NCBI GenBank assembly: GCA_026988355.1
Contig: JALSLK010000013.1
Location: 1 to 64,000, forward strand
Direction: 5' to 3'
Origin: Flavobacteriaceae bacterium
Lineage (GTDB): Bacteria > Bacteroidota > Bacteroidia > Flavobacteriales > Flavobacteriaceae
Length of the DNA stretch: 64,000 bases
Shown: positions 9,282-23,500 of the stretch, piece after piece
How positions within the stretch are numbered: position 1 is the stretch's first letter
How the letters are laid out: every line of letters starts with the position of its first letter
The notes under the pieces: model-generated
What the model saw: only the letters and a program-made list of their open reading frames with translations
Told to the model about the DNA's origin: nothing
Database searches by the model: none
Program-made: the position numbers and the translations under genes

Positions 9282-11006
9282 ATGAAACACTACTTCTTTA
9301 TATTATCTTTATTTCTTATTTTTTGTAATGGTTGTAATGAAATGGATAATAAATTGGACAAGTTATCTGACGATGCTTTTATCAATATAATAGCCAACAA
9401 TAAAAATTCTTCGAAAGGAATTGCTAAAATAGATAGCTTACTTGATAATAATATATTTTCCAATCATAAATTGGCGTTGCTTTATTATAATAAAGCTGCA
9501 TATTTATTATACTCTAGAGAGTATATTAGTTCTATCGCACATCTCAATAAATCCCTATCTATTTTTAAAGATGAAAATAATAAAAAGTTTATTGGTAAAA
9601 CATATAATGTATTGGCAAGTGCAAACATTAATTTAAACAGAGAAAAAACTGCCTTAAAACAAATAAACTTAGCCTTATCCTTTTTTAAAAAAATTGACAA
9701 CAAATACGAAGAAGCTGTTACTCTCGATGCTCTTGCAAGAATTAATTATCGCAATGGAGACTATAAAAAATCACTTGCTATTTTAAAAAAATCGCTAAAA
9801 CTATATATTGAAATTGACGATACTAAAAAAATTTTTGCGACGTATGGTAATATTGGCTCCATTTATAGAAAAATTAAAGATTATAAAAATGCGGTGTATT
9901 ATTATAAAATAGCCATAAAATTTAATGAGGAATATGATTTTTTAAATTCCAATCCATTACAAGATTTAGGACTTATTTATTTAGAAACTGGCGCTCCCGA
10001 AAAATGCATTGATTTACATATAAAATCCATTCAAATTCAAAATAAAACTGGACATTTGGCCATACAGAAGCAAATCTATGATGTACTTATTGATTCTATT
10101 AAAGGCAAACAACTTAAGCCTAGTGTTGTGATTGGAACCTATTTTAATAATTTACCTAATTATATACTAAAACGAGATTCTGTAATTAAATTGATTGAAA
10201 AATCTAAAGTAGAAAGTAGAATTAAACTGATTGAAGAACAATACAAACTACAAATAAAAAAAAATGAATTAAATCAAGAATTAGAATTAAACAGACGAAA
10301 TAAGTTATTTTTTGTTATTATTATAGGATTACTTTTATTTATTGGATTGTTTTTATTACAGCGCAATAGAAACAAACAACTACAACTAAATCACGAAAAA
10401 TTAATGTTAGAACAAAAAGTTTTACGTACACAAATGAATCCTCATTTTATTTTTAATGCTTTGACTTCTATTCAAAAGACTATTTTTGATAATGACCCTT
10501 TAAAATCGGCTACTTATCTTTCTAAATTCGCAAAATTAATTCGGCAAAATTTTGAATTTGTTAGCAAAAAAGAAATTCTGCTATCCGACGATTTAGATGC
10601 TTTAAAAAATTATATTGATACGCAACTATTGCGCTTTGATAATAAATTTTCGTATCAAATAATAATTGCAGATACGATTAATCCTTCGCAAGTTTACATT
10701 CCTCCAATGCTTCTACAACCATTTATTGAAAATGCGATTGAACATGGTCTTAAACCAAAAACGAATAAAGGTTTATTAGGTATAGAAATTTCAAAAAAAG
10801 GAAATCTATATCAATTTGTTATTACCGATAATGGTATTGGCTATAATAAAGATAAGGAGAATCAAAAAAGAGAACATTCGTTAGATGTTTTTCTAAAACG
10901 ATTAAAATTAAGAAATTTGGATGAGGAAAAATATTTCTCTATTGAGGCACAAAAAGATAATAAAGGAACTATTGTTAGTTTCTGTTTAAAACTAAAATCA
11001 TGGTAA
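9282..11006 (+). CDS. TPR-containing LytS-family sensor histidine kinase
   Basis: TPR-like repeats, one TM (LFFVIIIGLLLFIGLFLL), MNPHFIFNALTSIQ H-box, PFIENAIEHGLKPK N-box. Confidence 0.93.
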   Translation: MKHYFFILSLFLIFCNGCNEMDNKLDKLSDDAFINIIANNKNSSKGIAKIDSLLDNNIFSNHKLALLYYNKAAYLLYSREYISSIAHLNKSLSIFKDENNKKFIGKTYNVLASANINLNREKTALKQINLALSFFKKIDNKYEEAVTLDALARINYRNGDYKKSLAILKKSLKLYIEIDDTKKIFATYGNIGSIYRKIKDYKNAVYYYKIAIKFNEEYDFLNSNPLQDLGLIYLETGAPEKCIDLHIKSIQIQNKTGHLAIQKQIYDVLIDSIKGKQLKPSVVIGTYFNNLPNYILKRDSVIKLIEKSKVESRIKLIEEQYKLQIKKNELNQELELNRRNKLFFVIIIGLLLFIGLFLLQRNRNKQLQLNHEKLMLEQKVLRTQMNPHFIFNALTSIQKTIFDNDPLKSATYLSKFAKLIRQNFEFVSKKEILLSDDLDALKNYIDTQLLRFDNKFSYQIIIADTINPSQVYIPPMLLQPFIENAIEHGLKPKTNKGLLGIEISKKGNLYQFVITDNGIGYNKDKENQKREHSLDVFLKRLKLRNLDEEKYFSIEAQKDNKGTIVSFCLKLKSW

Positions 11007-11719
11007 AGATAGCTATTATTGATGACGAAAAAAACGTACGAATCGTTATAAAAAAAATGCTTCATCTATTATTTCTAGATTGTAAAATTGTAGCCGAAGC
11101 TGCTTCCATTAAAGATGCTCTACACTGTATTTCGCAATCTAAACCAGACATTGTTCTCTTAGATATTGAGTTAGAAGATGGTACTGGCTTTTCTTTATTA
11201 AAACAATTACCAAATCTTGATTTTAAATTAATTTTTATTACTGCTTTTAATCAATATGCTATTAATGCTTTTAAAGTAAATGCTTTAGATTATATTTTAA
11301 AACCTATTGAACCTTCCGAATTAGAACTTGCTATTAATAAAGCTAAAGAATTAATTTCTTCTGAGGATCTTTTAAAGAAACAGCTAGGTAATTTAGATAA
11401 CTTTGAGCATTCGACTATTGTTATTAAAACTACGGAAGCTACTCATTTTATAAATATTAATGATATCTTATATTGCAAAGCTGATGGTTCTTATACGTAT
11501 GTTTTCACTAAAAATCAAACTATTTTTACTTCAAAAAATTTAAAATATTTCGAAGATTTATTATCCAATCAAGTTTTTATTAGAACACATCAATCTTATT
11601 TAGTTAATAAAACAGAAATTTTATCTATTAAAGATAAAACTATTCTTTTAAAGAGTAATACTGAAATTCCTATCTCTGTAAGAAGAAAGGCACAGATAAC
11701 TTCCATTTTTAATGCTTAG
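11000..11719 (+). CDS. LytTR-family response regulator
   Basis: REC domain (IIDDEKNVR, DIVLLDIELEDG) plus LytTR C-terminus (YCKADGSYTYVF, RTHQSYLVN); ATG overlaps kinase stop by 7 nt. Confidence 0.95.
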   Translation: MVKIAIIDDEKNVRIVIKKMLHLLFLDCKIVAEAASIKDALHCISQSKPDIVLLDIELEDGTGFSLLKQLPNLDFKLIFITAFNQYAINAFKVNALDYILKPIEPSELELAINKAKELISSEDLLKKQLGNLDNFEHSTIVIKTTEATHFININDILYCKADGSYTYVFTKNQTIFTSKNLKYFEDLLSNQVFIRTHQSYLVNKTEILSIKDKTILLKSNTEIPISVRRKAQITSIFNA

Positions 11720-11751
11720 TATCTTTTATTTAAAAAATGGATTATAACAAA

Positions 11752-12510
11752 CTATCGTGTAAAAACAAATTCTGTATTGGTCGACAAACTTAAATCAAAG
11801 GCATAATTCCCATAATTAAATCCTTTTAAATCTTCTTTTTTTTCGATATCATTATCTATAATATATCTAACCATCATACCTCGAGCTTTCTTTGCAAAAA
11901 ATGCAATTATTTTTAAACTTCCATTTTTATAATCTTTAAAAATTGGTGTGATTACTGGTACTTTTAGCAATTTTGGTTTTACAACCTTAAAATATTCATT
12001 ACTTGCCAAATTAACAAAAATCTCATCTTTTTTTAGTTCTTTATTCAATTTTTGTGTAACGGTTTCGTCCCAAAATTGATATAGATTTTTTGTGGTATCT
12101 ACTTGTAATTTGGTTCCCATTTCTAAACGATATGCTTGCATTAAATCTAAGGGCCTTAAAATACCATATTGCCCTGATAGCATTCGCAATTTTTCTTGTA
12201 ACTGCGGTATTTTTTCTTTGGGAATTGTATAGGCATCCAATCCTTCATAAACGGTTCCTTTAAATGCATAAATTGCTTGTCTTGCATTTTTTTTAGTAAA
12301 TGGCAGTTGCCATTCTTGATTTCGTTGCCAATTCAAATTTGCCAATTTATCCGATATTTTCATTAGTTTAGACAAATCTGTTGGCGATTTCGTTTTTAAA
12401 ACTGCATTTAGTAGTGCTGCTTGTTTTAAAAAAGCACATTTTGTATATTCGTTTATTGGAATTTCTGTTGTAAAATCTAAGGACTTTGCTGGTGATATTA
12501 CTATTTTCAT
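11752..12510 (-). CDS. yaaA: Peroxide stress protein YaaA (DUF328)
   Basis: MKIVISPAKSLDF, LSGQYGILRPLDLMQAYRLEMG. Confidence 0.95.
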   Translation of the reverse strand: MKIVISPAKSLDFTTEIPINEYTKCAFLKQAALLNAVLKTKSPTDLSKLMKISDKLANLNWQRNQEWQLPFTKKNARQAIYAFKGTVYEGLDAYTIPKEKIPQLQEKLRMLSGQYGILRPLDLMQAYRLEMGTKLQVDTTKNLYQFWDETVTQKLNKELKKDEIFVNLASNEYFKVVKPKLLKVPVITPIFKDYKNGSLKIIAFFAKKARGMMVRYIIDNDIEKKEDLKGFNYGNYAFDLSLSTNTEFVFTR

Positions 12511-12630
12511 TTAAATTGTTATTTTTAATTCTACATTGCAATGTTACTTTGTTTTCCTCTATATATTTCATGCAAAGTGGCAAGTTATGTAAAGCATTTT
12601 TAATATACTATTACTAATTTAGGAACAATC

Positions 12631-16217
<3,587 letters not shown>

Positions 16218-16342
16218 ACACTAGATATTTATGCAAAGAAACGATTATTTTTTGTTAATTATTTGATAAAAATTTAATTTGTTTTCCTCTTTAATTCGAT
16301 AATTAATAAAATTATTTCTTGTTATTTACTCTCCAAAAAAGA

Positions 16343-17026
16343 TTAACTAATTGCCATAACTGCAATACTAACTTTTATATTTTTTGTCTTATTAAGTTCA
16401 TTACAACAAGCCTCGATTGTAGCTCCTGTTGTAATTATGTCATCTATTAATAAGATGTGTTTATTCTCAAATAGAAGTACGTTTTCCAAATAAAATAATT
16501 CGATAACATTATTCCATCTATCCATTCTTCCTTTATTTGTTTGTGTTTTATTTGCTTTTTTTCGGCTTAAAACATTTTCTAAATATGGCACTTCTAATAC
16601 ATCCGCAAGTTGTTTACCAAATTTCGTTACTTGGTTATAACCTCGTTCTTTTAAGCGTTTACTGTGTAATGGAACTGGTATAATATAATCAATTTCATTA
16701 AACTGATTACTTTCTTTCATTTCTGCGCCTAACCAATTACCAATAAAAGTTCCTATTTTTTGTTGGTTTCTATATTTAAGATGGTGTATTAAATTTTGAA
16801 CAATTCCTTTTTTCTGATAAAATAGTAAAGCTGTAGCATTCTCTATTGCAACTCTTCCATAAAATACTTTTAAAACGGAGGTGTCTTTTGTAAGTGTGTA
16901 ATTTGTTACTGGCAAGTTATGTAGACAATAAGTACAAATTACTTTTTCTTGATTTGTCAATACATTTTCACAACAGAAACAAATATTTGGGAAAAAAATT
17001 TGGCTGATACCCTTAAAAATATGCAT
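16343..17026 (-). CDS. ComF family phosphoribosyltransferase-like protein
   Basis: CFCCENVL...CTYC zinc motif, PRPP loop VLLFENKHILLIDDIITTGATIEAC. Confidence 0.92.
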   Translation of the reverse strand: MHIFKGISQIFFPNICFCCENVLTNQEKVICTYCLHNLPVTNYTLTKDTSVLKVFYGRVAIENATALLFYQKKGIVQNLIHHLKYRNQQKIGTFIGNWLGAEMKESNQFNEIDYIIPVPLHSKRLKERGYNQVTKFGKQLADVLEVPYLENVLSRKKANKTQTNKGRMDRWNNVIELFYLENVLLFENKHILLIDDIITTGATIEACCNELNKTKNIKVSIAVMAIS

Positions 17027-17090
17027 ATTTGCTAAACCTATTTTTTAATAGGTATAAAAATACGAATTATTATTCTTAACTTAAACAAAA

Positions 17091-17654
17091 TTGCAAACAA
17101 AAAAAGCATTTTTTAAAGAAGCTATTAAAAATTTTAAGACTGCTGGTACAATAACTCCTAGTTCTCGATTTTTGATAAAAAAAATGCTGCATAGCATTGA
17201 TTTTAATACCGCTAAAGTAATTGTCGAATACGGTCCTGGAAATGGCATTATTACACATCAAATTTTAAATAAAATGCAAAGCGATTGTGTCTTAATCTGT
17301 TTTGAAATAAATACACATTTTTACAAACACCTTAAAGAAATTAATGATGGTAGATTAATCGTTTTAAAATCTTCGGCAGAAAATATTCTTATCGAATTAA
17401 AAAAATTAAACATTAATTTTGCAGATTATTTTATTTCTAGTTTGCCACTTACGATGCTTCCAAAATTAGTTTCACAAAATATTTTAGTAAAATCTAAACA
17501 TGCATTGAGAACAAATGGACAATTTATACAATATCAATATTCTTTGCGTTTTTACCGTAAATTTAAACAAATTTTCAATAAAAATAATGTTTCTTTAAAT
17601 TTTGAACTAGCAAATATTCCTCCTGCATTTATTTATAAATGTATAAAAAAATAA
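17091..17654 (+). CDS. Class I SAM-dependent methyltransferase (rRNA adenine dimethylase/phospholipid methyltransferase-like)
   Basis: VIVEYGPGNGIITHQIL motif I; TTG start codon at 17091. Confidence 0.8.
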   Translation: MQTKKAFFKEAIKNFKTAGTITPSSRFLIKKMLHSIDFNTAKVIVEYGPGNGIITHQILNKMQSDCVLICFEINTHFYKHLKEINDGRLIVLKSSAENILIELKKLNINFADYFISSLPLTMLPKLVSQNILVKSKHALRTNGQFIQYQYSLRFYRKFKQIFNKNNVSLNFELANIPPAFIYKCIKK

Positions 17655-17662
17655 TATATTTG
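17655..17662 (+). promoter_or_regulatory. Bacteroidota-type -7 box TATATTTG
   Basis: TAnnTTTG match upstream of 17702. Confidence 0.45.
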
Positions 17663-17701
17663 TCTTTTGTATCTATCAACTAATAATTAAATTTTCAAAT
17701 C

Positions 17702-18598
17702 ATGTCCAACGACAATAAAAAAATAATCATTGTTATCTTATCTATAGTAATCGTAGGTCTTGTAATTTATAGCTATTTAAACAACGAACAATATCAAGAA
17801 ACGAAGCAAACTTTGGTTATTGAGAAAGAAACAATACTCGAAAATTTAACAAAAATAGAAGACCAATACAATTCTGCAATTGCACAAAATACTACGCTAT
17901 CGGAAGAATTAGAAATCCAAAAAAATAGTATTATTAGCTTTAAAGATTCTTTAAAAAGTCTTAAAAATACAAATTGGAAACTAATCAAATTTTATAAAAC
18001 TAAAATAAAAGGTTTAAATAAGATTTCTAAGAAATTATTATATCTAAACGATTCTATAGTAAAAAGAAACGAATTATTAAATCAAGAAAATCAAGATTTA
18101 CACGAAGATAAACAGGTATTAGAAACCGATTTAGAAAAACAAACCACTTATAATGATACCTTAGTTAAACAAAATTTAGATTTAGCAAAAAAAGTTGCTA
18201 TTGGCGAAATTGTAAAAGTTAGTAATTTTAAAGTTACTACTTTTAGAGAACGCAGTGGCGGAAAGTACAAAGAAAGCACAAGAGCAAGAAGGGTAGATCT
18301 TTTTAAAACAAGTTTGTTATTAAATGAAAATCCTATTGCTAAAGAAAAAGATATTGTAACACATGTTGTAATTAAGAAACCAGATGGTAATTTATTAATT
18401 TCAAAAGGTATATTTACCACAGAGAATGGTGATCGTGTTACATTTTCGGAAGAAAGTATTATTCCGTATAACAAATCTGCAATGGTTGGCGAAATTATTG
18501 TAAATACAAATGGAAAAAAATTAGAAAAAGGCATTTATACCATTGATTTTTATACCGATGGTGTAAAAGTTGGCTCTGTGGAGAAGGTACTTAAATAA
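17702..18598 (+). CDS. Hypothetical membrane-anchored coiled-coil protein
   Basis: N-terminal TM followed by long coiled coil and beta-rich C-terminal domain. Confidence 0.75.
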   Translation: MSNDNKKIIIVILSIVIVGLVIYSYLNNEQYQETKQTLVIEKETILENLTKIEDQYNSAIAQNTTLSEELEIQKNSIISFKDSLKSLKNTNWKLIKFYKTKIKGLNKISKKLLYLNDSIVKRNELLNQENQDLHEDKQVLETDLEKQTTYNDTLVKQNLDLAKKVAIGEIVKVSNFKVTTFRERSGGKYKESTRARRVDLFKTSLLLNENPIAKEKDIVTHVVIKKPDGNLLISKGIFTTENGDRVTFSEESIIPYNKSAMVGEIIVNTNGKKLEKGIYTIDFYTDGVKVGSVEKVLK

Positions 18599-18657
18599 AT
18601 TATAAAACTTCATGCTTTGATGCCAATAATTATTTTAAGGATAAACAATTTAGAATC

Positions 18658-18933
18658 ATGAAAGAAAAACAATTAAAAAAAGAGGTATTAACGATTAATA
18701 GGAAATTAATTTTTCCATTAATTTTCTTATTGGCTGCTCTATTTTCTCTTATTTATATATTCAAATTAAAACAAGATTTAAAGAATAACATACAATTGTT
18801 AGAAGAACAAAAGAAAGAGGAAATTGATTACAATAAAAATGCTATTTTTAAAGATATAGAAGACGAGGTTCCAGATAGCGAGTTACAAAACTTTGAAGAA
18901 TTTAAAGATGTTCCTGAAGATAGTATTCAATAA
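18658..18933 (+). CDS. Hypothetical small single-TM protein (91 aa)
   Basis: ORF with TM and acidic C-terminus, co-directional with 17702-18598. Confidence 0.6.
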   Translation: MKEKQLKKEVLTINRKLIFPLIFLLAALFSLIYIFKLKQDLKNNIQLLEEQKKEEIDYNKNAIFKDIEDEVPDSELQNFEEFKDVPEDSIQ

Positions 18934-19020
18934 TTACACTCCAAATTCAAATTGCATTACTTTTCAAATAAATATTTATTAATTATTCTGTAATTGTATA
19001 GTATTTTCTATTTTTGCCAA

Positions 19021-20556
19021 ATGGCAAAACAAGAAGATTTATTTAAGAAAGTAATTTCACACGCAAAAGAATATGGATACGTATTTCAATCTAGTGAAAT
19101 TTACGATGGTTTAAGTGCGGTTTACGACTATGCTCAGAATGGTGTTGCACTAAAAAAAAATATTCGTAACTATTGGTGGAAAGCAATGGTACAATTACAC
19201 GAAAATATTGTTGGAATTGATACGGCAATATTTATGCATCCAACCACTTGGAAAGCTTCTGGACATGTAGATGCTTTTAGCGACCCTTTGATTGATAATA
19301 AAGATTCTAAAAAACGGTATAGAGCAGATGTTTTGATTGAGGATTACTGTGCGAAAATTGAAAAAAAGATAGAAAAAGAAGTTGCTAAAGCTGCAAAACG
19401 TTTTGGCGATACTTTTAATAAAGAAGAATTTATTTCTACTAACGGAAGGGTTTTAGGCTATCAAGAAAAAATTAATAATATTCTTTCTCGTATGGGAAAA
19501 TCTCTCGAAAAAGAAGATTTGGCTGATGTAAAAGCACAAATCGAAGAGTTAGGTATTGCTTGTCCTGTATCTGGTTCTAAAAACTGGACAGATGTAAAGC
19601 AATTTAATTTGATGTTTGGTACCAAATTAGGTGCAGATGCTGCTTCTGCTATGGATTTATACTTACGTCCTGAAACAGCACAAGGTATCTTTGTAAACTT
19701 TGCTAACGTACAAAAAACAGGACGTATGAAAATACCTTTTGGTATTGCTCAAACTGGTAAAGCGTTTAGAAACGAAATTGTTGCTAGACAGTTTATCTTT
19801 AGGATGCGTGAATTTGAACAAATGGAAATGCAATTTTTTGTAAAACCTGGCACACAAACCGAATGGTATGAAAAATGGAAAGAAAATCGTTTAAAATGGC
19901 ATTTATCTCTTGGTTTAGGTAAAGACAATTACCGTTTTCACGATCATGAAAAATTAGCCCATTATGCAGATGCTGCTTCGGATATTGAATTTAAGTTTCC
20001 TTTTGGATTTAAAGAATTAGAAGGTATTCATTCTAGAACCGATTTCGATTTAAAAGCACACGAAGAACACTCTGGTAAAAAATTACGCTTTTTTGATCCT
20101 GAAACAAAAACCAATTATGTACCTTATGTTGTAGAAACTTCGGTTGGTTTGGATCGATTATTTTTAGCTATATTTTCAAACTCATTAGTTACCGAAACTT
20201 TAGAAGATGGCTCTACAAGAGTAGTTTTAAAGTTGCCGTCTATCCTCGCTCCTACTAAAGTTGCTGTTTTTCCATTATTAAAGAAAGATGGTCTACCAGA
20301 AATAGCACACGATATTATAAACAATTTAAAATTTGATTTTACTACCATTTATGATGAAAAAGATGCTGTTGGTAGACGTTATAGAAGACAAGATGCTAAT
20401 GGTACGCCTTTTTGTATTACCGTAGACCATCAAACAAAAGAAGATAATACGGTAACCATTCGTTATAGGGATACTATGCTACAAGAGCGTATTGCAATTA
20501 ACGATATTGCAACTATTGTTAATAAAGATATTTCTTTTAAGAAGTGGATTGGTTAA
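19021..20556 (+). CDS. glyS: Glycine--tRNA ligase (GlyQS-type single chain)
   Basis: Class II aaRS motifs (RPETAQGIFVNF, GIAQTGKAFRNEI); start taken as MAKQEDLF at 19021 rather than ORF-track 18994. Confidence 0.95.
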   Translation: MAKQEDLFKKVISHAKEYGYVFQSSEIYDGLSAVYDYAQNGVALKKNIRNYWWKAMVQLHENIVGIDTAIFMHPTTWKASGHVDAFSDPLIDNKDSKKRYRADVLIEDYCAKIEKKIEKEVAKAAKRFGDTFNKEEFISTNGRVLGYQEKINNILSRMGKSLEKEDLADVKAQIEELGIACPVSGSKNWTDVKQFNLMFGTKLGADAASAMDLYLRPETAQGIFVNFANVQKTGRMKIPFGIAQTGKAFRNEIVARQFIFRMREFEQMEMQFFVKPGTQTEWYEKWKENRLKWHLSLGLGKDNYRFHDHEKLAHYADAASDIEFKFPFGFKELEGIHSRTDFDLKAHEEHSGKKLRFFDPETKTNYVPYVVETSVGLDRLFLAIFSNSLVTETLEDGSTRVVLKLPSILAPTKVAVFPLLKKDGLPEIAHDIINNLKFDFTTIYDEKDAVGRRYRRQDANGTPFCITVDHQTKEDNTVTIRYRDTMLQERIAINDIATIVNKDISFKKWIG

Positions 20557-20570
20557 AGGATTTGTTCCTT

Positions 20571-23500
20571 TTAAAAATTAGCACGTAGTTGTACCGTACC
20601 AGTATGAATCGCTTTAAAATCGGTTGATTTTCGTGCATTGTAATTTAGATTAATATCTAAATAATTTGTGAGCTTTTTTTGAAAAACAAAATTCCAAGTA
20701 TAGTTTTTACCATTTTGTAAACCTTCTAACATTTGAAATCCTACTGGCGAATTTTGATTGCCAATAAAAGCATTGTTTATATAATCAAACGAAGTGTGTA
20801 AAGATACATTCTGATTTTTAGCATACGTAAATGAAACGCCTATTTTATTAGAAATTAACGATTCCATTAACAATATTCTATTGCTTTTATCTTTATAATT
20901 ATAATGTAAATCTAGAGAGGTGCTTTTTCCGTAAAGATAAGCAATTTTAGCTTTTAAATCACTGGTTAACAATTCAAAATTTCTACTAGAATAGCGTTCA
21001 TTAGTACTCTTTGTTTTAATACGATTTCCATGTAAATCTAACAACCAAGAAGTATTTAATTTATGCTGGAATTGTAGTTGATTGGAACGGATGTCGTTTT
21101 CTTGTGTTCCTATTGCAAAAGCGGTTTTATTCGTAGCTTTTAAATACGAATACGTTGTAGAGTAATGCTGTTTACCACGATTAAAATAAAAATTATTCTT
21201 TAAATTATATTTTATAGATAGTGCATTATTTCGCTCAAATGGATTTAACTGAAAACTACCCGTTTTTAAATATTTATTATCAATCTGCATGGTCGTTTGG
21301 TTAAAAAAATGAGCAGCAATTTTTTTAATTCCATTACCATTTGTCCATTTTGAGGGATTAAGATGTAACGATTGACTAAATTTTGTTTGGTTTGTTCTAA
21401 CAAACTGTATGGTAGGTAATAATACACGTACATAAGTTGCTTGATCTTGAAATTGAGCAATTTCAAACTCATCTAAATCTTGTATACCATCATTATTAAA
21501 ATCAATCCAAGTATAAAAACCTTGTCCAGCCTCTACCTCTAAATAGTTAAATTCTTGTTGTGGCAAAGCACCAGAACTGGTTTCAAAAACACTTTGCAAT
21601 CGTATAAAATTATTTGCTAATTCTTGACGATAGTGTATTCTAGAGTTGATAGACTCATCATCGTTAAAATGTGTGTTTTTTAATTTTCGATAATGCAAAT
21701 AAACGCTTAAATTTGATATTTTATTTTGTATAATTCTCGACTTAATATAATACGTTCTCGACTTACTAAAATTCTGAATACGAGATAATTGTACGCTATC
21801 ATTTTTTCTAAAACTATAGCCTAGTTCTAAATTTACTTTTGTACTGTCTCCGATACCAAAATACACATCATAATTACTATTTTTATGACTTGAGTTACTA
21901 AGTTGTTGCGTTGTTTTATTTTTGCGAATATTATCCTCAAAAAACAATCTCGCTCCTAACCAAAACTTTTTGGAAACTTGTTGTCTAATATCTGTATCTA
22001 ATTTGGAAAATTTACTTGATTCTAAAGTAGAATTACTCGATAATATACTAGCATCTAGTGTAATTTTCGTTTTATTAAAATGAAAATTACTGGCAAATTT
22101 ATGTTTTAAACCTTTAAAATTTTCATTAAAAGTTAAATTTTCAAACTGATACTGTAAAAAGCCTTGTTTTTCATTTTCATAAATCAAGTTAGCCAATAAC
22201 AAATCTTGATTTCCTAGGAGATTCGTTATATTCCAATCTCTATTAAATTCTACTCGATTAATTCGCTCAACGGTATTAAAATTGTGTTGAATTTTTTCAT
22301 ATTGAAGGGTGCTTTTTAACTTCCAATTTTTATCGAGTAACAATTGTTTCCAATTTAGTCTACCAGCAAACCCTTGATTATTTCCATCGTCAATATCCGA
22401 AAATAAATTTTTGTCATTATTACTAAAAGCGATTTCGGTTGATAATGCTATTTTCTTATTTGGAATAAAATCTGCTTTAAACGTCGTTATTTGGAGTTTA
22501 TTTGGTGCTACCAAACGGATGGTTGGTTCATAATCCCCTTGCTTAACACCATTAACAGGTGCAATATATTCATAAATTCGACCAGTAGCAACGGTATTTT
22601 TAATACGATAATCGCCTTGATTTACTCCTAACAAACGAAATCGAACTCCATATAACACATCCGTTTGGTTACTTGAAAAAACGAAAACTTCAACACCATT
22701 TACCACTTCTTTTTTATATTGAATTTTATTTTCTATATATGCTTCTTGTACTGCACTTAAAGCTTGCATTTGCGATAAATCATCGCCTGCATTAATTAAA
22801 ACTTGCTGTTGTTCTTCGCTTAAATCTTGTTGTAGGGTTTGGTTTTTTGCATCGTTTTCATTGTAAAAACCAACCTGTACCTGTAACTTTTCAGAAGCAA
22901 AATCTATTTTATCAAAAGTTACAAAACGTGTATAATTTTGATCACTTGCTTGAAATTCGACATGAATTCGCATATTAGAATTGATTGGATATGTTGTGTT
23001 AAACGTTATTTCTGCTGTATTATAATCGATCACATAATCTTTACTTTCGCCTCGAGTTAAAGGAATTCCATTAACAAAAACAGTTTCACTTCCAGAAATT
23101 ATCAATAAAAACGGCACATTACTTGTTGCTAACCGATATGGTCCTTGATTGGCTTCTAATCCATTAAAATCGACCGACGTAAACTTTCCTCTAACCAATG
23201 CTCCAGAGGCAAAAATATTTGTTTTATTAGTAGCATTTCCTAAATTAATATCTACCGAAATACCTGCAACTTTTTTATTAAAATTCAAATAAGCATTCGC
23301 ATTATTATTAAAATTAATATCTCCAGCAGTTAAACGCCATTTGCTACTAAATAATTCAATAAAAACCCTATCAAATTCGTTTAAACGTTGTGTATAACCA
23401 TTTTCTTGTAGAGGCACATTAGTATCGGTAATATTAGCTCTTATTTTAACTTTTTTAGATAAATTTCCACTTATTTGCAAATCAAAATTAGAATTTAAAA

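Noticed and set aside
12533-12544. 12-bp palindrome ACATTGCAATGT upstream of yaaA as a peroxide-regulator site
   Set aside because: Too short to separate from chance in AT-rich sequence and no match to a known operator I can support
12368-12583. 71-aa minus-strand ORF overlapping the yaaA start
   Set aside because: Different frame over yaaA N-terminus, no recognisable features
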